Shown here: piece after piece, positions 49,601 to 61,600 of the stretch
How the letters are laid out: every line of letters begins with the position of its first letter
Numbering within the stretch: position 1 is the stretch's first letter
NCBI RefSeq assembly: GCF_026151205.1
Contig: NC_087079.1
Location: forward strand, 9,290,635-9,354,634
Length of the DNA: 64,000 nucleotides
Origin: Bolinopsis microptera
Lineage: Eukaryota > Ctenophora > Tentaculata > Lobata > Bolinopsidae
Direction: 5' to 3'
Notes under the pieces: model-generated
What the model saw: only the letters and a program-made list of their open reading frames with translations
What the model was told of the DNA's origin: nothing
Databases searched by the model: none
Program-made: the position numbers and the translations under genes

Positions 49601-52600
49601 AATAATCCCTTTACAGTTTTAGTTAAGATATAATCCCACCTCATATTCTCTCAACCTAGTTTTGCTCCGTGATCGGAGTCAGTTTCCAACCGTAATTAAT
49701 CAAAAACAATTATCACTATATTAAATTGGGCATACTTTGCACCAAAAATGCTGAAAGCGCTCATTTTTGGACTTTAAACAAATATAGTTGAGTTGAGAGT
49801 AGTTTAGGAAATATAGCATTAGCAGTTTATAGCATTCATTTTTAACGCAAAAATACATTGTGCAGTCTCTGCATCTTACCAAATTTCCGCTTAATTGATA
49901 AGAAAGTTAAATTTAAAGTTGTTTGGTACTAATCCCTGCAGTAAGAGTAATTAAGTAATTACTCCCTGAATACGTGTGTTATTGTTGTTGTGTCCATATA
50001 TTGTGCTCATGTTACTATCATGTTCTTATATCATCAGGAGAATGTGACGAGAAGATAAAAGAGAAGAAACCCAAGGGCAATAAAAAGAAAGATGAAGATG
50101 GAGGTAAAGATTTAATGACGGGATTTTATTAAAATCCAATAATGTTTTGGTTTTGAGTCGAACTTAATTTAATTTTGATTCAAGGGAAGGGAATGGCCGG
50201 GTTCATCAATTGGTCTAATTATATATACATTAAGGCTGATAGTTACTGTACATATACAGCACATACAGGATTTTAATATAAATACTAAAATCCAATACTT
50301 TTAACCGATATAACAGTACATAAAAACTACAAAGGTTACCCAGCAATACTTACTTTTACTTTTGAAGTTAGGCCCTGGCCAGTAAGGTTTTCTGGTTATG
50401 ATTTCTGATCTCTGTATGCGCTGCTACTGGACAAAGGATTATGTTGGGACTTTGCATTTCCATTGCGCACGACCGACTGACAAATTTCAATAAGAAAACT
50501 GAAAGATAAAAATGGATTTTCACTGTTTCAACTCACTTGATTGCGTAAGAACCATGATTTACTAATTTAGCTTTTAAGCAATTATTGGTTCAGATGACGA
50601 ACAAGATGAAAGTGAAAGTTCGAGCACATCGTTTGGAAAAGGAGTGGGACGAGGTAAAGGAAGGTACAAGAAGGTAAACAAAAAGAAGGAACCGACTGAG
50701 CCACCGACAGAACCAGAGGGACCAGACGGTATGTATTTTGAAAGATAGGATTTAACAGACAAATAATTAAATTTTTTTATTTTTGTCATGTAAAGAATAG
50801 TGCGTTAACTATTGTTAGACATTCAAATCAAAAATATTCTCGTTCGATTAAATATTTCTACAATATCCAATTATGAATAAAATTGAACAAAACTGGAATA
50901 TAATATAGCAATTAAAATATCTAGAGCTATAAAAAGAGTCAAAAATTACACATATCGCATTGCATTTGTAATTTCAACTGAGGTTACAAGTTTCGTCAGT
51001 TTTTGTACTTCTATGACATTCTACAGCTATTTGCTCGGAAGCAACCTTTCTGACGGCTGCCGGATGTCAACCATGTGGAAAAAACAGTTACCTTTCAAAT
51101 GGGGGGTGTGTAAGTTGTCCTGAAGGAATGATATCAGAAGTTGGTTCTACATCAGAAAATGACTGTGTTTTTGGTAAGAATTTTACCAGATTTGACTCCT
51201 ACTGTATTGTAATAGTTCAAATCAGTATCATTGATTGGGAACCAGCTTTGTTTACTGGTGAATGTTTACTCAAGAATTTATACATACAATAATATATACA
51301 ATAATTATATACCTAAATCCGCTAATAAGATTTCATTAATTATTGAATACAGGCGCTGCTTAGATAAATGCAATGCCTAGTAACCAACTCTTGCACTAAA
51401 AATAAGCTTTAAAACAGTCTGAAGACTATCCAGTCCTGTATAGAAAGTTAAAAGCCTAGTAGGCACCCGCTTAGCACTAACTAAAACTTCACTCACACTG
51501 AAAAACAAGCATTATCACACATGTACTGATAAATACACTCAATTGCGACTACAGCTGAATATCTGTCCCTCCTTAATGTAAAACTTTTTGTCCGGCTCCG
51601 CTAAAGCTTTAGCTCTCATGCTGGCAATCAGCTCCTTTCGGGCTTCCCGCTGCTCCAGTGATCTGTCAGGGCTCAAAAACACAGTCTTAAACTTGGCTGA
51701 TTGTCGCAATTTCCGAGCGTTTGCTAAGACTTGATGTACGATCAAGGAGCTGGTCAGGCAGACTTTCACTGGGCGAGTACAGGTAGAAGTTTTCTTCTTG
51801 CCGAGTCGCACTACTTCCACCTTCGGTTTCTGCCCTATTTCCTCTAAAACCTCGCCGATTCTTACCTCTAACTCTTCCTGCTCCTCCTCCGGCAAACCGA
51901 AAACAAGAAGATTTCGACTACGGTCCTCTTCTGCGACTACGGTCTTCACAACATTTTTTAGGGCTTCTGGGCAGATAACTGGGGCAGTTACCGTCTGTGA
52001 ATTGCTTACAATTGCGCTGTAAGTCTTAATCTCCTCTTTAACTGAATCAGCGACTGAGGTTTCCACGATTTTCTTCATAGATTCCAGTTTCTCGGACTTA
52101 CACTGAGAGAGCTCCTGCTGAACGCTGATGAGAGTTTCCTGGTTCTGAATCAACTTTGCCTGAAGAGTTGTGCAGCAATTTCGGTACGACTCCACAGTTT
52201 CCATTAAATAGCCAATGTACTCATAAGACCGACTACAAATGCCAACAAGTTCTGGCTTATTCACTGATTTCGCAAACTTCGGATCTGCTATGTCCGTCAT
52301 CTTTCCGTACGGTTTGCCAAAGTTCCGCAACTGCTCTTTGCTCCAAGAATAAATCTCATCCCACCTGTAGTTAATACTTTCCAAGTCCATCTTTTCCATG
52401 ATTACAGTTAAAGTTACACAATACAAGACGAGCGACAGGCTGAGCGGTGTCGTGATAACAGTAGAGATAAGCCCTGCGATAAGAGAGCAACAAATCAGCA
52501 GCAAATGTGAATGTGCTATTACTGAACTCTGAATGTGCTATTACTGAACTGACAGCTTTGACAGCATTGTCATTGGAATTAATTTGACGAATTCACAACA

Positions 52601-55600
52601 GAAATATTACGAAGTCCTAAAATAATTCTTCGCACAAGTGAATAGTTTTACAGTACTGTTTTTTTAAAGCTCCCTGCTCGGCTGGAAGCTACATGACGGA
52701 TAGTGGATGTCAGCAATGTGGAGATAACTCTTTCAGTGCTGCTGGAGCTTATTCATGTTCTGAGTGTCCGGACGACATGGTATCAGCTGCCGGTTCTACA
52801 TCAGAGGGTGATTGCGTTTATGGTAAGAAAAATGCTATATCTTAACTTTATCATTGACATACTGTGATGCAATGTAAACAACTAAACTCCGATTCCTTGC
52901 ATTCGATTTAGGCAGTGCAATCGTTGTTACCTTTTTAGATTATCATTTAAGCAGTTGTTGGTTCTTTTGAGACTGCTAATGATATTTGTTACAGCTCCCT
53001 GCTCGGCTGGAAGCTTCATGACGGAAAGTGGATGTCAGCAATGTGGAGATAACTCTTTCAGTGCTGCTGGAGCTTCTTCATGTTCTGAGTGTCCGGAAGA
53101 CATGGTCTCAGCTGCTGGTTCTACATCAGAGGATGATTGCGTTTATGGTAAGAAAAATGCTATATCTTAATTTTATCATTGACATACTGTGATGCAATGT
53201 AAACAACTAAACAACGATTCATTGAATTCGATTTCGGCAGTGCAATCGTTGTTACCTTTTTAGATTATCATTTAAGCAGTGGTTGGTTCTCTTGACAAGA
53301 GACTGCTAATGATATTTGTTACAGCTCCCTGCTCGGCTGGAAGCTACATGACGGAAAGTGGATGTCAGCAATGTGGAGATAACTCTTTCAGTGCTGCTGG
53401 AGCTTCTTCATGTTCTGAGTGTCCGGAAGACATGGTCTCAGCTGCTGGTTCTACATCAGAGGATGATTGCGTTTATGGTAAGAAAAATGCTATATCTTAA
53501 TTTTATCATTGACATACTGTGATGCAATGTAAACAACTAAACAAAAATTCCTTGAATTCGATTTAGGCAGTACAATCGTTGTTATCTTTTTGAATTATCA
53601 TTCAAGCAGTGGTTGGTTCTTTTGAGACTGCTAATGATATTTGTTACAGCTCCCTGCTCGGCTGGAAACTACATGACGGAAAGTGGATGTCAGCAATGTG
53701 GAGAGAACTCTTTCAGTGCTGCTGGAGCTTCTTTATGTTCTAAGTGTCCGGAAGACATGGTCTCAGCTGCTGGTTCTACATCAGAGGATGATTGCGTTCA
53801 TGGTAAGAAAAATGCTATATCTTAACTTTATCATTGACATACTGTGATGCAATGTAAACAACTAAACAAAAATTCCTTGAATTCGATTTAGGCAGTACGA
53901 TCGTTGTTATCTTTTTGAATTATCATTCAAGCAGTGGTTGGTTCTTTTGAGACTGCTAATGATATTTGTTACAGCTCCCTGCTCGGCTGGAAACTACATG
54001 ACGGAAAGTGGATGTCAGCAATGTGGAGATAACTCTTTCAGTGCTGCTGGAGCTTCTTCATGTTCTAAGTGTCCGGAAGACATGGTCTCAGCTGCTGGTT
54101 CTACATCAGAGGATGATTGCGTTTATGGTAAGAAAAATGCTATATCTTAACTTTATCATTGACATACTGTGATGCACTGATGCAATGTAAACAACTAAAT
54201 TCCGATTCTTTGAATTCGATTTAGGCAGTGCAATTGTTGTTACCTTTTTATATTATCATTTAAGCAGTTGTTGGTTCTTTTGAGACTGCTAATGATATTT
54301 GTTACAGCTCCCTGCTCGGCTGGAAGCTTCATGACGGAAAGTGGATGTCAGCAATGTGGAGATAACTCTTTCAGTGCTGCTGGAGCTTCTTCATGTTCTG
54401 AGTGTCCGGAAGACATGGTCTCAGCTGCTGGTTCTACATCAGAGGATGATTGCGTTTATGGTAAGAAAAATGCTATATCTTAATTTTATCATTGACATAC
54501 TGTGATGCAATGTAAACAACTAAACAACGATTCATTGAATTCGATTTAAGCACTGCAATTGTTGTTATCTTTTTGAATTATCATTTAAGCAGTGGTTGGT
54601 TCTTTTGAGACTGCTAATGATATTTGTTACAGCTCCCTGCTCGGCTGGAAGCTTCATGACGGAAAGTGGATGTCAGCAATGTGGAGATAACTCTTTCAGT
54701 GCTGCTGGAGCTTCTTCATGTTCTGAGTGTCCGGAAGACATGGTCTCAGCTGCCGGTTCTACTTCAGAGGATGATTGCGTTTATGGTAAGAAAGTACAAT
54801 ATTTTATTATTAACATACTGTGATGCGAAAGAAACAACTAAACTCCAATCCCTTAAATTCGATTTAGGTAGTGCACTTGTTGTTATCTTTTTAAATCATC
54901 ATTTAAGCAGTGGTTGGTTCTTTTGAGACTGCTAATGATATTTGTTACAGCTCCCTGCTCGGCTGGAAACTACATGACGGAAAGTGGATGTCAGCAATGT
55001 GGAGAGAACTCTTTCAGTGCTGCTGGAGCTTCTTTATGTTCTAAGTGTCCGGAAGACATGGTCTCAGCTGCTGGTTCTACATCAGAGGATGATTGCGTTC
55101 ATGGTAAGAAAAATGCTATATCTTAACTTTATCATTGACATACTGTGATGCAATGTAAACAACTAAACAAAAATTCCTTGAATTCGATTTAGGCAGTACG
55201 ATCGTTGTTATCTTTTTGAATTATCATTCAAGCAGTGGTTGGTTCTTTTGAGACTGCTAATGATATTTGTTACAGCTCCCTGCTCGGCTGGAAACTACAT
55301 GACGGAAAGTGGATGTCAGCAATGTGGAGATAACTCTTTCAGTGCTGCTGGAGCTTCTTCATGTTCTAAGTGTCCGGAAGACATGGTCTCAGCTGCTGGT
55401 TCTACATCAGAGGATGATTGCGTTTATGGTAAGAAAAATGCTATATCTTAATTTTATCATTGACATACTGTGATGCAAGGTAAACAACTAAAAAAAATTC
55501 CTTGAATTCGATTTAGGCAGTACGATCGTTGTTATCTTTTTGAATTATCATTCAAGCAGTGGTTGGTTCTTTTGAGACTGCTAATGATATTTGTTACAGC

Positions 55601-58600
55601 TCCCTGCTCGGCTGGAAACTACATGACGGAAAGTGGATGTCAGCAATGTGGAGAGAACTCTTTTAGTGCTACTGGAGTTTCTTCATGTTCTAAGTGTCCG
55701 GAAGACATGGTCTCAGCTGCTGGTTCTACATCAGAGGATGATTGCGTTTATGGTAAGAAAAATGCTATATCTTAACTTTATCATTGACATACTGTGATGC
55801 ACTGATGCAATGTAAACAACTAAATTCCGATTCTTTGAATTCGATTTAGGCAGTGCAATTGTTGTTACCTTTTTATATTATCATTTAAGCAGTTGTTGGT
55901 TCTTTTGAGACTGCTAATGATATTTGTTACAGCTCCCTGCTCGGCTGGAAGCTTCATGACGGAAAGTGGATGTCAGCAATGTGGAGATAACTCTTTCAGT
56001 GCTGCTGGAGCTTCTTCATGTTCTGAGTGTCCGGAAGACATGGTCTCAGCTGCTGGTTCTACATCAGAGGATGATTGCGTTTATGGTAAGAAAAATGCTA
56101 TATCTTAATTTTATCATTGACATACTGTGATGCAATGTAAACAACTAAACAACGATTCATTGAATTCGATTTAAGCACTGCAATTGTTGTTATCTTTTTG
56201 AATTATCATTTAAGCAGTGGTTGGTTCTTTTGAGACTGCTAATGATATTTGTTACAGCTCCCTGCTCGGCTGGAAGCTTCATGACGGAAAGTGGATGTCA
56301 GCAATGTGGAGATAACTCTTTCAGTGCTGCTGGAGCTTCTTCATGTTCTGAGTGTCCGGAAGACATGGTCTCAGCTGCCGGTTCTACTTCAGAGGATGAT
56401 TGCGTTTATGGTAAGAAAGTACAATATTTTATCATTAACATACTGTGATGCGAAAGAAACAACTAAACTCCAATCCCTTAAATTCGATTTAGGCAGTGCA
56501 CTTGTTGTTATCTTTTTAAATCATCATTTAAGCAGTGGTTGGTTCTTTTGAGACTGCTAATGATATTTGTTACAGCTCCCTGCTCGGCTGGAAGCTTCAT
56601 GACGGAAAGTGGATGTCAGCAATGTGGAGATAACTCTTTCAGTGCTGCTGGAGCTTCTTTATGTTCTGAGTGTCCGGAAGACATGGTCTCAGCTGCTGGT
56701 TCTACATCAGAGGATGATTGTGTTTATGGTAAGAAAAATGCTATATCTTAATTTTATCATTGACATACTGTGATGCAATGTAAACAACTAAACTCCGATT
56801 CCTTGAATTTGATTTAGGCAGTGCAATCGTTGTTACCTTTTTAGATTATCATTCAAGCAGTGGTTGGTTCTCTCGAACCAGCTAATGATATTTGTTACAG
56901 CTCCCTGCTCGGCTGGAAGCGTTATGACAGAAAGTGGATGTCAGCAATGTGGAGATAACTCTTTCAGTGCTGCTGGAGCTTCTTCATGTTCTGAGTGTTC
57001 GGAAGACATGGTCTCAGCTGCCGGTTCTACTTCAGAGGATGATTGCGTTTATGGTAAGAAAGTACAATATTTTATTATTAACATACTGTGATGCGAAAGA
57101 AACAACTAAACTCCAATTCCTTAGATTCGATTTAGGCAGTGCACTTGTTGTTATCTTTTTAAATCATCATTTAAGCAGTGGTTGGTTCTTTCGAAACAGC
57201 TAATGATATTTGTTACAGCTCCCTGCTCGGCTGGAAGCTTCATGACGGAAAGTGGATGTCAGCAATGTGAAGAGAACTCTTTCAGTGCTGCTGGAGTTTC
57301 TTTATGTTCTGAGTGTTCGGAAGACATGGTCTCAGCTGCCGGTTCTACTTCAGAGGATGATTGCGTTTATGGTAAGAAAAATGCTATATCTTAACTTTAT
57401 CATTGACATACTGTGATGCAATGTAAACAACTAAACTCCGATTCCTTGAATTTGATTTAGGCAGTGCAATCGTTGTTACCTTTTTAGATTATCATTTAAG
57501 CAGTGGTTGGTTCTCTCGAACCAGCTAATGATATTTGTTACAGCTCCCTGCTCGGCTGGAAGCTTCATGACGGAAAGTGGATGTCAGCAATGTGGAGATA
57601 ACTCTTTCAGTGCTGCTGGAGCTTCTTCATGTTCTGAGTGTCCGGAAGACATGGTCTCAGCTGCCGGTTCTACATCAGAGGATGATTGCGTTTATGGTAA
57701 GAAAAGTCCTATATTTTATTACAAACACACTGCGATGCAATGTAAACAACTCAACTCCGATTCCTTGAATTCCATTTAAGCAGCACAATTATTGGGGTTA
57801 TTTTTTTAGATTATCATTTAAGCAGTGGTTGATTCTTTCGAGATTGCTAATGATATTTGTTACAGCTCCCTGCTCGGCTGGAAGCTTCATGACGGAAAGT
57901 GGATGTCAGCAATGTGGAGATAACTCATTCAGTGCTGCTGGAGCTTCTTCATGTTCTAAGTGTCCGGAAGACATGGTCTCAGCTGCTGGTTCTACATCAG
58001 AGGATGATTGCGTTTATGGTAAGAAAAATGCTATATCTTAATTTTATCATTGACATACTGTGATTCAAGGTAAACAACTAAAAAAAATTCCTTGAATTCG
58101 ATTTAGGCAGTACGATCGTTGTTATCTTTTTGAATTATCATTCAAGCAGTGGTTGGTTCTTTTGAGACTGCTAATGATATTTGTTACAGCTCCCTGCTCG
58201 GCTGGAAACTACATGACGGAAAGTGGATGTCAGCAATGTGGAGAGAACTCTTTTAGTGCTACTGGAGTTTCTTCATGTTCTAAGTGTCCGGAAGACATGG
58301 TCTCAGCTGCTGGTTCTACATCAGAGGATGATTGCGTTTATGGTAAGAAAAATGCTATATCTTAACTTTATCATTGACATACTGTGATGCAATGTAAACA
58401 ACTAAACAAAAATTCCTTGAATTCGATTTAGGTAGTACGATCGTTGTTACCTTTTTAGATTATCATTTAAGCAGTTGTTGGTTCTTTTGAGACTGCTAAT
58501 GATATTGGTTACAGCTCCCTGCTCGGCTGGAAGCTTCATGACGGAAAGTGGATGTCAGCAATGTGGAGAGAACTCTTTCAGTGCTGCTGGAGCTTCTTCA

Positions 58601-61600
58601 TGTTCTGAGTGTCCGGAAGACATGGTCTCAGCTGCTGGTTCTTCATCAGAGGATGATTGCGTTTATGGTAAGAAAAATGCTATATCTAAACTTTATCATT
58701 GACATACTGTGATGCAATGTAAACAACTAAACAACAATTCCTTGAATTCGATTTAGGTAGTACGATCGTTGTTCTCTTTTTGAATTATCATTTAAGCAGT
58801 GGTTGGTTCTTTTGAGACTGCTAATGATATTTGTTACAGCTCCCTGCTCGGCTGGAAACTACATGACGGAAAGTGGATGTCAGCAATGTGGAGAGAACTC
58901 TTTCAGTGCTGCTGGAGCTTCTTCATGTTCTGAGTGTCCGGAAGACATGGTCTCAGCTGCTGGTTCTACATCAGAGGATGATTGCGTTTATGGTAAGAAA
59001 AATGCTATATCTAAACTTTATCATTTACATACTGTGATGCAATGTAAACAACTAAACAACAATTCCTTGAATTCGATTTAGGTAGTACGATCGTTGTTCT
59101 CTTTTTGAATTATCATTTAAGCAGTGGTTGGTTCTTTTGAGACTGCTAATGATATTTGTTACAGCTCCCTGCTCGGCTGGAAACTACATGACGGAAAGTG
59201 GATGTCAGCAATGTGGAGAGAACTCTTTCAGTGCTGCTGGAGCTTCTTCATGTTCTGAGTGTCCGGAAGACATGGTCTCAGCTGCCGGTTCTACATCAGA
59301 GGATGATTGCGTTTATGGTAAGAAAAGTCCTATATTTTATTACAAACACACTGCGATGCAATGTAAACAACTCAACTCCGATTCCTTGAATTCCATTTAA
59401 GCAGCACAATTATTGGGGTTATTTTTTTAGATTATCATTTAAGCAGTGGTTGATTCTTTCGAGATTGCTAATGATATTTGTTACAGCTCCCTGCTCGGCT
59501 GGAAGCTTCATGACGGAAAGTGGATGTCAGCAATGTGGAGATAACTCATTCAGTGCTGCTGGAGCTTCTTCATGTTCTAAGTGTCCGGAAGACATGGTCT
59601 CAGCTGCTGGTTCTACATCAGAGGATGATTGCGTTTATGGTAAGAAAAATGCTATATCTTAATTTTATCATTGACATACTGTGATTCAAGGTAAACAACT
59701 AAAAAAAATTCCTTGAATTCGATTTAGGCAGTACGATCGTTGTTATCTTTTTGAATTATCATTTAAGCAGTGGTTGGTTCTTTTGAGACTGCTAATGATA
59801 TTTGTTACAGCTCCCTGCTCGGCTGGAAACTACATGACGGAAAGTGGATGTCAGCAATGTGGAGAGAACTCTTTTAGTGCTACTGGAGTTTCTTCATGTT
59901 CTAAGTGTCCGGAAGACATGGTCTCAGCTGCTGGTTCTACATCAGAGGATGATTGCGTTTATGGTAAGAAAAATGCTATATCTTAACTTTATCATTGACA
60001 TACTGTGATGCACTGATGCAATGTAAACAACTAAATTCCGATTCTTTGAATTCGATTTAGGCAGTGCAATTGTTGTTACCTCTTTATATTATCATTTAAG
60101 CAGTTGTTGGTTCTTTTGAGACTGCTAATGATATTTGTTACAGCTCCCTGCTCGGCTGGAAGCTTCATGACGGAAAGTGGATGTCAGCAATGTGGAGATA
60201 ACTCTTTCAGTGCTGCTGGAGCTTCTTCATGTTCTGAGTGTCCGGAAGACATGGTCTCAGCTGCTGGTTCTACATCAGAGGATGATTGCGTTTATGGTAA
60301 GAAAAATGCTATATCTTAATTTTATCATTGACATACTGTGATGCAATGTAAACAACTAAACAACGATTCATTGAATTCGATTTCGGCAGTGCAATCGTTG
60401 TTACCTTTTTAGATTATCATTTAAGCAGTGGTTGGTTCTCTCGAACCAGCTAATGATATTTGTTACAGCTCCCTGCTCGGCTGGAAGCGTTATGACAGAA
60501 AGTGGATGTCAGCAATGTGGAGATAACTCTTTCAGTGCTGCTGGAGCTTCTTCATGTTCTGAGTGTTCGGAAGACATGGTCTCAGCTGCCGGTTCTACTT
60601 CAGAGGATGATTGCGTTTATGGTAAGAAAGTACAATATTTTATTATTAACATACTGTGATGCGAAAGAAACAACTAAACTACAATTCCTTAAATTCGATT
60701 TAGGCAGTGCACTTGTTGTTATCTTTTTAAATCATCATTTAAGCAGTGGTTGGTTCTTTCGAAACAGCTAATGACATTTGTTACAGCTCCCTGCTCGGCT
60801 GGAAGCTTCATGACGGAAAGTGGATGTCAGCAATGTGGAGATAACTCTTTCAGTGCTGCTGGAGCTTCTTCATGTTCTGAGTGTCCGGAAGACATGGTCT
60901 CAGCTGCCGGTTCTACTTCAGAGGATGATTGCGTTTATGGTAAGAAAGTACAATATTTTATTATTAACATACTGTGATGCGAAAGAAACAACTAAACTCC
61001 AATTCCTTAAATTCGATTTAGGCAGTGCACTTGTTGTTATGGTAAAAGAAATATATTCATTTTGCTAAGATTATGTTTGCGTTTCATTGCTCAACAGCTG
61101 TTCGAATGATCAAATTTAAGAAGCACTTGTTGTTATCTTTTTAAATCATCATTTAAGCAGTGGTTGGTTCTTTCGACACAGCTAATGATATTTGTTACAG
61201 CTCCCTGCTCGGCTGGAAGCTTCATGACGGAAAGTGGATGTCAGCAATGTGGAGATAACTCTTTCAGTGCTGCTGGAGCTTCTTTATGTTCTGAGTGTCC
61301 GGAAGACATGGTCTCAGCTGCTGGTTCTACATCAGAGGATGATTGCGTTTATGGTAAGAAAAATGCTATATCTAAACTTTATCATTGACATACTGTGATG
61401 CAATGTAAAAAACTAAACTCCGATTCCTTGAATTCGATTTAAGCAGAACAATTATTGTGTTTATCTTTTTAGATTATCATTTAATAAGTATAATAATAAT
61501 ATCATTTTATAAGTAGTATTTGGTTATTTTGCCACTGTTAATGGTATTCGTTATAGCTCCCTGCTCGGCTGGAAGCTACATGACGGAAAGTGGATGTCAG

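Noticed and set aside
52955-53170. Each repeat as an independent small gene starting at an upstream ATG
   Set aside because: Those starts lie in introns (LLRLLMIFVTAP reads through the acceptor); exon phases link all repeats into one protein.
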